From Clytia hemisphaerica (Eukaryota > Cnidaria > Hydrozoa > Leptothecata > Clytiidae): a stretch of DNA of 64,000 nt. A program made the translations under genes and the position numbers. Where the stretch lies: the NCBI GenBank assembly GCA_902728285.1, contig CACVBU010000600.1, positions 962,575 through 1,026,574 on the forward strand, in the 5' to 3' direction. A model generated the notes under the pieces. It had not been told where the DNA came from and did no database searches. It saw only the letters and a program-made list of their open reading frames with translations. This document shows, piece after piece, positions 54,431-64,000 of the stretch; the first letter of the stretch is position 1; the number at the start of each line of letters is the position of its first letter.

Positions 54431-57400
54431 AACGTAACTATCGACAAAAAAAAAATATAGTTATATAAGTAATCTTTTGTTTTAATAAATCAAATTAGAG
54501 TATTTTTATATCTATATGGACTTTCATTTTTCTGGTATGCAAAAGGTCAATTTTGAAGGAACTCGCTTATCTTTTTTTTGATCATATATCCAGATAATGG
54601 TTGTAGATCGATTTTAGTATGTAATATTAGCTGGTTCCAGTTTAAAAGAGATTGGTACTTAATCGATTTCAATCCATAGTTTAATGTTTTGGCTTTTGGG
54701 CGCTCCAAAAGTTTCAGTTCGTTATTTCTAGTAAGATAATTATGAGACAGAGTTTTGAAGTTTAAAATGTTCGTAACAGCTTCAGGAGAAAGATTAGTGA
54801 GAGTTTGATGTACGAGTCGGATATTGAACTTTGTTACAGTATGTGGCAAAGTTGGAATATCCAGGTTAATGAAAAGAGGAGCAGATTCTGCATTAAAATC
54901 TGAAAAAGTCAAGATGCGCACGCATCTTTTTTGAAGTTTGCCTATTCTAGAGTTTTGAGTGAGACTTTGCCCCCATACGATTATTGCGTATGACAAATGA
55001 GAGATATATAACCATCACCTTATTAATCAGTCAGTTAGAGTGTAACGGAAAAAATTTTAGTAAGGGGGAGGGGGTGTGAAATTTTTTTAACCCTTTTGAG
55101 GGGGGTTCGAACAGAATTTCCAGGTTAGGGGTAGGGGTTAAAAATTTTTTTTCGATTTTTTTGAAATATCCTCCACTGTGGTGGATACTTTCTGACAACT
55201 CCCTAACGTCATATAATTATTTTGTCAATTACAACACAGCTGTTACCTAGGAATAAGTTGATTTGCCCCGTTCCTAATGACTAAAGGAAAGTAATGTATG
55301 CTGGAATAATTTGTTATTTAATAGACACCGTTGCGTTTTCATATAACCAACTATTAAATTTGACATTCTCACCCCACTTTGAAACGTTTAGTTCTCAACT
55401 GGTTTTTGGTAGGAGGTAAACCAGCAAAATTAAGAGATATGTGAAAACAAATTTACAACAGGGGTTTTGTTTTCTTGCTGTGTTTTGGCATCAATGCAGG
55501 ATTTCTGAGTATTGAAATTTTTAAAAATCCCAAAACTATTTTCCCAATATTATTATTATTATTATTTAGGGTAATCTTTTATGAGCGTCTCTGACATCTT
55601 TAAGCTGGCTCAGCATTTTTTTGGTTTAAAAAAATGCTGTTTAAGCAATATTTACCAAAAAGAGCAATAGTTGCCATTTTTATATAAAATACTCCACTGG
55701 TTATCAGATAATGTCTGTGTTGTTAATTGAATACCGTCAACTGCTCTTGGGACTATCTGACAAAACATGGGACGGCAAAATCGACCACCATTTCACCGAA
55801 CCTCCATAGTCATTTGATTTGAGTTAATGAACGGCGTATTAAAAAATACACGATTTCTCTTTCGCACCCAGTAGGCTTTTAAATCAAAATATGAAAAAAA
55901 ATCCGTAGTGGAACACACGCGAATGTCTGGAATGAAGAAGACCATATTAGTGGCAAAACAATGGAGCGCTTGATGTCACTCGCGCGGCAAGTTACACACT
56001 CATTATTTGTTAATCCAATCGGGAGATAGGCGGTTAGGTGGTTAGGCGGCGGGTGTTCTCTATTTCTCCAATCAGCGTCCGGTCATTTTGAATGAAAACA
56101 AAAAAGTTAAAAAGGGCGCACTATCAGTGAAAGTTATCGTGACATGTTATGACAGAAATTATGATTGATAAACTTGGTGAAGTTATCAAAACAAATTTGT
56201 TGTCAAAGAGATTTAACAGTAAGTGAAAATACATGCCAGATATCAACAGTCCCATGTTTCGACCAATCGTCCCAAGTTAGAGCAGTTGACGGTATTACCA
56301 AAGATTTGTTGTTTGATTGTCAAATTATAATCAAATCAATCAAATATCACGGTAAATTTAAGTTAGATTGTATTTGATTGATTTGATCACCTTCGATTGA
56401 TTGATCCTATTCAATGATGTTAGATATAGGTGTTTGATCTTGTTCAGTTAATTTCAGATTGTTCAATCAAGCGATAAGGCATGTCCGTCTAGTTCATGTT
56501 GTTCAGCCGAAAATAGCACCCTTCCAAAGGTAGACGACTGGAGTCGTTTGTAATCCATGTAATTAATACAGTAATATTGGTGTTGTATAAAAATGTGAGA
56601 ATTGTTACGTGTCAATATCAGTTTATATGAACAACTGAACTCCCCTGGTGTTCCTGTCTTATAGTGGGATCTCATTCCGGACACGGAAGAGCAAGAGCTT
56701 GTATTTTGTACAAAGAGCTTTTCTCAGAACGGAAAGGATTTTCTTGAACGGGTGTGTGAATCAATTTAATCAATCAAAACTTATTCAAATGTAATCGAAC
56801 AACTACCTCTTTTTTTTGTAAAGTCCAAAGCTTGGATATTTCCAACAATGTATTTGAGTCAGCTTGCCTAAGGTGGTAATAGTTGGCAAGCAGTGGTTTT
56901 GCTTCAAAAGTTTTGAAAAAGATTAGGTGGTAATTTCTTTTCCTGTTTTCGTCCCTTTTTTTTACACTATAAAAGAGAATGTCGCTTTGTTTTGACAAAA
57001 CAGTTACTTCAAAGTTTTAATTGCTTAAAAATATATAATATTTTATGCTGACACGTGTGCTCTATTAAAAAACGTATTATATAGGAGTTGCTGAAAATAA
57101 ATTTCATAGTGTGCAGAGGGGTCTGAACCCCCCCATTAATATTTCATCCCCCCCTATAAAGGTATCCCCCCTATTTTTAAAATTTTTTGATCCCGCACCA
57201 TTTACAGGGGTCCGAGCCCCCAACATATAATTTGTACTCCCAGTATTGGGGAAGAATTTTGATGAATGAAATATATTTTTCAGTGTGAATTCGTACCAAT
57301 AGTCAATGAACTTGAAAACACTAGCAAATAAACAGTAAACTAATAATAGTAAAACCAAAAAGTTACTATCCCCCCCATTTTTATTTGACCCCCCCCCCCT

Positions 57401-60331
57401 ATAAGCTCAAACCCCCCATTTTAACTGGAAAATTGCCCATCCCCCCTATAAAGCCTTCCTTGAAAACTTGGATCCCCCCCCTTAAAAAAGGGGGGGGGGG
57501 TTCATACTATGAATTTGGAACAATAAACTCAAGATAAAATTATTTTCACCGTTGACCATTCGTTTCAGTTTATCACTTGGTTATTTTTCAGGATTTTCCT
57601 ACTTCCTCTCACTGTTTGGACGATGGTTTGCTGACTCCATATTCGGACGTTTCCACGCAATATTTGGTTCCGTTTTGTTCTATAATATTGGCAATGCTGG
57701 TATTGTCGTCATAGCTTATATTATGAAGAAGGAAAATTATGATTACTATCCCCATTTCTTCATCATATCACTTATTTTTATTTCACTCGGAGCGTCAGGA
57801 ATGAAAGCAAACATCTCAACATTTGCTGCAAGACAAGTGATTCACTTTGGTGATATACACGTCCGAAAACTGTTCAATCGTTTTTACTGGTTAATTAACT
57901 TTGCAGCTGTAATTTCATGCACATTCGTTGCTTATTTGCAGTTACAAGATTTCTTATATGGGTATTTACCTGGACTTTGTGGCACAGTGTTGGCTACTAT
58001 AATATTTATCTGCAGTAAACGATATTTTGTGATCAAAAGAAGTAACGGCAGCCATTTAACAGATATATTTAACATTGTGACTCAATCAATAAAGCGTAAA
58101 TACAAGTTTCAGAAATCAATTTCTGAGGAGATTCCAAAGCACACAACTTTGGATTTGCTAGAGTATGGACATATTATGTTCGGAGGGTCATATTCAACAG
58201 ATCAGATTGATATCGTTCGATCATTTTCGAGGATTCTGCTTATCTTTATGACGTTGTTGGTCTACTGGACAATATATTTTCAGGTAAGGGATTTTCTCCT
58301 AATTCTTATTGAAAATCTCTGTTTTAGCCTTCTTTGTTAAAAGTTCATAGTAATTTTGTAAAAGTTCCGATAGGAAAGATAAAGCAAACAATCAAATCAC
58401 TTAGAGAATTTCAAACTGCTGAGAATTTCAAAATTCTTTCCCAGTTAGTTTTATTTTTCTTGGAGACAAGGAAAGGATTAAAGAGAAACACATGCTACTT
58501 CGATTTCAAATAATTTCAATTCAATGTTAATTATGTTTCTTTATCTTTAGATGCCGTCGGTCTTTTTTTTCCAATCGCATTTTTTCGATTTGAAAATTCG
58601 AGGATTCCAAATACCGGCTTCTGCAATGAACTTATTTGACACTTTTTCCATTCTTTTGATGATACAAATCATGGAACATTTGGTATACCCTTTCTTTCAA
58701 TACGTCAACATTCATCTAACAACTCTACGTAGAATGGGATTCGGATTTTTCTTGGTAACTCTTTCAATGGTATACGCAGCTCTTATTGAACCATATCGGA
58801 GACAGAATGTGGATTTTCAAAACACGAATATTATAATGAATACAACGTTTCATTGTTCAAATTATACCGTATTATGGCAAGCACCACAATTCGTTTTGAT
58901 TGGATTTAGTGAATTCTTCACCAGTATTTCCGGTAAGTTTTTTTGTAGGAAAGAAAAGAATAAGAGAGGGATAGGTTATCAGATGTCCCAGTGCTAAAGT
59001 TGATATAGTTTTCTTTCAATAAAAGTACATGACTTAAAGTTTCGTGCTTTTGGGTGAAATGTGCTACGGTTTTTTTATGCAGCACAGTGGCCACTTCTCC
59101 CTTGTATATTGCGCTGTTCTTTTTTTAAATCCATACAGGGGGTGAACGTACCTTTTCAATCCAAAAATAACTCTTGAAAATGTGTGATACCCTCTGGAAA
59201 ATATGCTAAAATAATTGGAAAAATTCTTCTTTATGGGGTGGACGAATTAAAATCAGATTTTTACACCTTAGAAGTTTTTGAATATTATTTTCGCCCTGGA
59301 AAAATGAAAAAAGACTTTTCTTAGAACTCCCCTGAAACTTCTTTTTAGGATTACCCCCTGGAAATGTATGGAGATAAAATGGAATGGCCAATTATTTACC
59401 GTTGAAAATTAGGTTCTAGTTGTGTAAAAGAACTATGTACCACTGTTACTGTTTAACAATATTTTAGGTTTTTGACTCTAAACACGACTAAAGAAAAGCC
59501 AGTATTTCATTTTTTGTGACTTTGAGGGACTTGGAAATGAGCCAGAGTTGTTCTTAATGAAAGATCGTAAGCTAGCACTTGAGTTCAAATAGCACTTTTC
59601 TTGTTTTCGTATTCGTAAAGTTCGAGACATCTCTGTCTCACAGCACCGATAGCCCCGGGGATAGAAATTCTATTGTTCCAAGCTTAAAAAATCCAGTTGG
59701 GATGGTTTTGGATTACAATTTTTCCATTTAATTTCGAATGGGGATGAAATCAAAGTCAATTTGCCACTAAGGGTGAAACTGTACGGTATTTTTCCACAGG
59801 GAACGAAATTTTGGCCAAATTTTGTAGTGTGGCGGGGGTTCCACCGGTTCTGTGACACGGAGAATGAAAGGTAACAATATATTTCCCTTTCCTTTTTCAG
59901 GTTTAGAGTTCGCTTATTCTCAATCACCTCGTTATCTTCAAGGGATCGTCATGTCATTATTTCTGACTACCTCTGGTCTTGGTGCTTTCTTGGGTGCATT
60001 GATCGTCAAATTGACGTCTGTATACAAAAAGGAATGGCTGTGTGAAAACATTAATAAATGTTCGTTAGAATATTATTACTATCTTCTGGCTGGTTTATCG
60101 CTACTAAACTTATTAATTTTTATGGTTGTTTCGAAAAACTTTTCTTATTCCGTACCATTTATTGGGACTATTTCACATTCTCGATCGTCCAGATCCTTGG
60201 CCACACCTACTGATATTTCTGATATCACAGATTTAGCTTCGGATGCAAATGGCGTAAGTTCACGGATTGATTTGAGTAGACAGTCATCTTTTGAGGATGT
60301 CGATTCAATATCTCGCTCAAGTAACGACTGA
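52279..60331 (+). CDS. SLC15A3/A4-like proton-coupled oligopeptide transporter
   Basis: Four exons join in frame: 52279-52504, 57592-58283, 58551-58932 and 59901-60331, about 576 residues, the usual size of SLC15A4. It is a multi-span POT/PTR-family membrane protein that imports di-/tripeptides or histidine with protons; lysosomal/endosomal in SLC15A3/A4 (family knowledge). Seen: TM1 with VEFFERISFYSLMANLLLF, TM2-3 with GFSYFLSLFGRWFADSIFGRF (PTR signature), FQIPASAMNLFDTFSILLM and GLEFAYSQSPRYLQGIVM in the C-terminal half, and a Ser-rich cytoplasmic tail (SRSSRSLATPTDISDI). An acidic N-terminus (NEPLLKEPIEE) resembles a dileucine sorting signal, LL at residues 13-14, which would fit lysosomal targeting (inference). 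Poly(A) signal at 60456-60461. Confidence 0.92.
52536..53045. mobile_element. CCGTGAG-family element, copy 2 (degenerate, inverted)
   Basis: Starts near TACTGTGATGAGTGGTCC and continues with sequence complementary to the right half of 40285-40684 (CTAAATCCGACAG, GTCTTTCAAAGATACAAAC, CGCTGTGACGCAATGAAG). It is split by a nested insertion (52687-52963) and fades near 53045. It lies 32 bp inside SLC15 intron 1. Confidence 0.75.
52687..52963. mobile_element. 277-bp MITE nested in the CCGTGAG element, TA target
   Basis: Inverted ends CAC[C/T]GTTTAG with TA on both sides. In the unbroken family copy (complement of about 40535-40550) the site reads GAACCAATTGAACC, and here AA and TT are separated by the insert. 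The flanking GAACC repeats are therefore older than the insertion and are not its target duplication. Confidence 0.7.
53176..53870. repeat. 166-bp tandem repeat, five units, in SLC15 intron 1
   Basis: Units start (GGAACTGG or GGAATTTG, then AAACTATTGGAAGCC) at 53176, 53342, 53508, 53658 and 53824. Spacing is 166, 166, 150 and 166 bp; the third unit lost 16 bp including GCAGCGTGCTCC. The last unit is partial. Units are highly similar, so the array is recent. Confidence 0.9.
54185..54996 (-). mobile_element. 5'-truncated LINE 3' end
   Basis: The 54547-54996 frame (YAIIVWGQSL, RIGKLQKRCVRIL, NLSPEAV) matches the region after the reverse transcriptase of CR1/jockey-type LINEs. The downstream minus-strand sequence ends near 54185 in a TTTTGAATTGAA-type tail rather than poly(A). 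The A run at 54395-54427 on the plus strand is a T tract within its 3' part. It is a different family from 25721-28069. Confidence 0.7.
57110..57500. repeat. C-run rich foldback-like repeat upstream of SLC15 exon 2
   Basis: Repeated 'CCCCCCTATAAAG' and 'ACCCCCCATTTTTA' blocks occur on both sides of ~130 bp of plain sequence. The right edge is a G run followed by TTCATACTATG. It is another striped repeat; limits are not resolved. Confidence 0.45.
59629..59862. mobile_element. Striped foldback element (AGTGGGGAT family), copy 2
   Basis: Ends CTCTGTCTCACAGCACCG and CGGTTCTGTGACACGGAG. Interior blocks GGGGATAGAAATTCTATTG and GGGATGAAATCAAAGTC are shared with 30170-30440 and 63611-63890. It stops 38 bp before SLC15 exon 4. 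Confidence 0.65.
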
Positions 60332-60455
60332 ACTGGGTCCTTAATTTATTGAATCCTATTCTATCGCTACAGGATTTTTTTACGTTTTTTACCCGTACAT
60401 ACTTAAGTGGAAACTCAAATGATTTGCGAAAGAACTAGTAACCTTCGTTGAATTA

Positions 60456-60461
60456 AATAAA
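60456..60461 (+). terminator. Poly(A) signal of the SLC15-like gene
   Basis: AATAAA 125 bp after the SLC15 stop codon. No other canonical signal lies closer. Confidence 0.6.
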
Positions 60462-61555
60462 GGCACGAGTTGGAATATATAGTTTCTGAAAACAACAACA
60501 TGTATTCATCCCTCTCAATCAAAAACCCACTCGTCGTGTTATAGTTGTGTTATGGCAGAAACTGGCTTCAATTCAGCATGTCTATTGGGGGGGGGGGGGT
60601 GGTTAAAATACACCTCAGAGTTTCGAAATCATATTTTATGTAAAATTTAATTGAGCTTGATAAGTTCTTGTCACTTCTTTATTCCTTGTGAACATGGTAT
60701 CAATGTTTATCTTTTATTAGTCGAGTAGAGGAAAATACTGGGTGGTTCAAAGAAAACTTCAGATGTTTGGTAACGCCTTTGAGCAGAATGGATCAAGAAT
60801 TTGAATTTTCAGCTGTTACTTTTTAAATTTGGTTCAGTTTTTGAAGAGTTATTTTTGACTTTAAGTGACCATAGCTTTTGAACCAATTGTCCAAGTGTAA
60901 AAAATAATACATCAAAATTTAAGTTAGGACCCCCAATTTCAATAAAGCACGTTCGATTTTACTGATCATTACAGATCAAAGACATCATTGGGCTCTTTCA
61001 GAAAAAATTTGAATGTAGGGGGTGGAGGATATGACATTTGGAAATTAACACCCCGGACATTGTGAATTTTGACCCCCCGGACAAGCATCAGTTGACCCCT
61101 GGACATTAAAAATCACCCCTAATCAGAGAAAGTTTGTCCCTAAAACAAGGCAAATTTCGCAGATTTTTCACTACCCCCTGGACAAAATATCCAATATATC
61201 CTCCATCCCTGATGTACAAAAGTTTTCTGGAAGATCCGGTTTTAAATTAACGTTCGGTAAGGTTGATAAGACGTTGAGTGAACGCCGATGTTTTTAATTT
61301 CACAATAGGTAGGTAATAAATTAAATTTTACCTTTGAGAAACGTTAATTGTTCTATGCAAATACATATTGTAAAAACAATAAATTATTATGAAATAATAG
61401 AGTAGCTTTTGATTAAATCTTACTATACTAAATGAGTTTATGAAAAATGTCTGTAACGCTAGCCCAGTAACATATGTTAAGGTTTCTAAAATTTGAACGC
61501 CGCGGCTGGAAAACCTATCCACCTTCGATACAAAAAGTCTCGCGCTAAGTTTGAC

Positions 61556-62047
61556 AGCCAATTCGATTGACTTCAAAATATGCCAATTTTGCCTTGTTTG
61601 CCAATTATTTTACATTCGATTGACAGAAATTTGGCAAAGTTGGCAAAATTGGAGTGCCATAAATGCCAAATAAAAAAGAAGTGGTGAATCTGGCATTCTT
61701 GGCAAATTTGGAACTTACCTCCATACGTCTCCATACAAAACACTGTTCCCACGAGACCTGTGTTCTTTTCGGCTCCAATTTTGCCACTTTTGCCAAAGTT
61801 TTTGAAAAATAGAAGACCTTCCAATGCTAAAGCAAAACAATGCCGATCGGCAATTTGATTGGTTAAAAAATCGTTCGCTTTACAAACGCCGACAGAAAAC
61901 TGCTGACTAAGCATCACAAAACGGAAATCATAATGGCAGAGTAGCGATGTACAAATTTGCCATGAAGCTGTGATCTTTTGACATTGAAATTGTGGATTTG
62001 GCAAAGTTGGTGAGTATGGCAAATTTGGAAGTCAATCGAAAGGGCTG
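61556..62047. mobile_element. ~490-bp element with GCCAA/TTGGC stripes
   Basis: The ends ACAGCC(AA/CT)TTCGATTGACTTC are inverted repeats. Next to them lie repeated TTGGCAAA[G/T]TTGGC and GCCAATTTTGCC blocks in opposite orientation. No target duplication could be fixed. Frames seen here are by-products of the repeats. Confidence 0.65.
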
Positions 62048-63610
62048 TGACATTCGTAGAAAACTCGGATTAGAGAAGACTCTACACTGCTATTTGTAAA
62101 CGAAAAAAGTTCTGACGTCAATTTCTTGAAAAAGTACTGCGACGTCACAAAGTTTCAAATAAAAAGGTGTGGCATTTTTGTTGCACGATTTCGAATTATT
62201 TTATATCAACACTCGCAACAAAATCCAACATTGTTGTTTGATGATTAAACTTCGTCTAACATTATTTAAAAAAGGTTTCAATGTTGGTTGCATTGCATAT
62301 GCGCCGGTCTTAAGCTGTCCGCATGTGAAGCCAACAAACGGGAAAACCTTCAGTGCTCGATCGCAAAGCGCGAGCCTCTCCTTCACAACTAAGGCTTTTT
62401 CTTTTCCTAGAAGCAACCCTCTCACCACCTCAGACACCTTTGGGCGTCTGCAACGACGGGTACCCTCGATAATTTTAACAGGGTCACTATGGCATTTCAT
62501 TGAACACAAACTTCCGTTATCTTAAAAAGACATATAATATCATCGAGGCTTACAGACACAAAATTTTGACTAATGTAGAAAGTTTAGAAGTATAATTTTT
62601 ATTATTGTATTCGGTATTTTAAGCCAAAACGATGTCAGGCATTAACCCACATTATAGTATTTTAAAGGATTTTGATGTGCAAGCAAAACCGTTAACCGGC
62701 GTTTGCGACGACGGGAACCGTCTAGTTATTTTCTAAATTATTTTATATTTCACTTTATTTTTATATTCAGTCATTTTTACCCTTTTTGTTTTATATAGTT
62801 CATCTTTGAATTAAATTGATAAAAAATCTTGAAAAATATCACGTCATCATCATTATATATTTTATCCATGTGACTTTTTGATACCATTCCCACCCTTACT
62901 TGAATTGAAACTTCGAAACGATGTAAAACTTTTTTCATGTCCAATTTTTAATTTTTCAATACTTCAAAGCCATATATAGTTGAGGCTAAATTATTCGATG
63001 TTCTATTACTGTAATCGAATCGATACGCGCAATTATTCGGTAATATTGATAGTCACCGTAAACAAAAAAACTCTTAAACGAATTAGAGAGCGTCAACTGT
63101 AAATAAGCTTTCAGATACTTTTTTAAACGAATGAATATTTGGATTTATAGATATCTTGCTATTCCAGATGGAGGGTTTGAGTAATGCAATGTAATACGAT
63201 GCTAACCGAACCTTATCCTTATCGATCACATTGTGTTTGTGTTGCAAGGGAAGATAGTGGAACGGTATAAGGCCGTGTTTTTTACTGTATTAAAACTATG
63301 TTTTGGATCGCCTTCAGTTATTGTGAGATAGTTCCCTTTTAAAATAGGAAGATGAATTTTTAAATAGCCTTAGAGCAATGTTTGTCTAAAGTCAGGAGTA
63401 GTCCCTAAATGATAAAGAGGAAGGGTGTGAGGAAATCACCTTGAAGAGCACCATGTCACGTTAAAATCATCAGACATTTGTCCGTGAACAAGGATAGCGC
63501 TTACTTTGAAATGTGGCAAAGTGCATCGACAATTTCGATAGGGAAACCATTGCCATAAATGGTTTAGGCAATCATTCAGGGATATCTAAGTCTGGAGATC
63601 CATACTCACT

Positions 63611-63890
63611 ACACCCCTGTCTCAGTGCCCCGGTAAAACTTTTTCCCTCAGTGGGGATGAAAATTTCTATCAAAATGCCAATGGGGATAGAAAATCTATT
63701 GTTTCCAGCTCGAAAATTCCAGTGGGGATGGTTTTGGAGTGCATTTTTTTACATTCAGTTTTCAATGGGGATAAAATCATAGAGCAATTTCGGGGTTGAA
63801 ATTGTAGGATATTTTTTCCACCGGGGACGATTTTTTGGCCTATTTTTCCACCGGGGTGGGGGGTCCACCGGGTCTGTGACACAGGGGTGT
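63611..63890. mobile_element. Striped foldback element (AGTGGGGAT family), copy 3
   Basis: The best-preserved copy, 280 bp. Ends ACACCCCTGTCTCAG and CTGTGACACAGGGGTGT; interior blocks AGTGGGGATGAAAATTT, ATGGGGATAGAAAATCTATTG and CCACCGGGG. Non-coding. Confidence 0.75.
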
Positions 63891-64000
63891 CTCTCTCTAT
63901 TCAAACTTACACCACATAAGCAAAAATCCCATCAGAAGCTACTCTGTTGTTTCTATATTATTATTCCTTTTAACTAAATGTTATACTTCGAAACCACACG

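Larger units (their letters stand above)
60462..64000. other. Gene-free right end with several repeats
   Basis: No exon with support was found. It contains a G-run (about 60588-60599), a CCCCCTGGACA-striped block (61015-61215), and the repeats at 61556 and 63611. A GC-richer stretch at 62300-62510 has an open minus frame without recognised homology. A related GACGACGGG motif recurs at 62705. Confidence 0.5.

Noticed and set aside
61573-62022. Cys-rich minus-strand frame
   Set aside because: Produced by TTGGCAAA stripes of the element 61556-62047.
62201-62509. Open minus-strand frame in a GC-richer patch
   Set aside because: No recognised motif, no splice support, and a related GACGACGGG segment nearby (62705) suggests repeat sequence.

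Overview
This is a 64-kb piece of an AT-rich animal (metazoan) nuclear genome. The genes are split by GT-AG introns, one of them GC-AG. The families present (RAD50, a ubiquitin-like/ankyrin protein, nucleobindin, an SLC15 peptide transporter, a CUB-domain membrane protein) are animal-type, and introns and spacers are packed with small DNA transposons, LINE and Penelope-like relics. I cannot name the species. An early-branching or other invertebrate, such as a sponge or cnidarian, is a guess.

Layout. (1) 253-16606 (+): the C-terminal ~954 codons of RAD50 in 19 exons that join in frame, with zinc hook, ABC signature, Walker B and H-loop; the N-terminal ATPase half lies off the left edge. Its 5.7-kb intron (4960-10630) holds a complete opposite-strand gene (6193-9695) for a long coiled-coil protein. 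A C-terminal exon that I recovered from splice phase gives it one membrane anchor. (2) 17390-25059 (+): a four-exon Ubl plus ankyrin gene (ANKRD60/ANKUB1-like). Its first intron contains a frameshifted minus-strand pseudogene cut by a 1.1-kb transposon, whose sister copy sits in a RAD50 intron. (3) 28.1-33.4 kb and 36.6-41.05 kb: a tandem duplication carrying two copies of a small gene for signal peptide, CUB domain, Thr/Pro stalk and membrane anchor (both minus). Copy 2 is intact. In copy 1 the stalk repeat has expanded and slipped frame, and I find no anchor exon next to a LINE. (4) 43841-48479 (-): nucleobindin, in which the first EF-hand loop is encoded by two alternative 59-nt exons; joining both would break the frame, so they look mutually exclusive. 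(5) 48.6-51.2 kb: a decayed Penelope-like element; 51.7-52.1 kb: doubtful exons. (6) 52279-60331 (+): an SLC15A3/A4-like proton/oligopeptide transporter in four exons. (7) 60.3-64 kb: no gene seen, only repeats.

The most unusual signals are the nucleobindin exon pair and several families of foldback elements whose interior is a tandem array of a short G/C-rich motif related to their own ends. One family shows perfect or near-perfect 8-bp target duplications at three sites. Paired copies in the window supply empty sites that date several insertions relative to one another.
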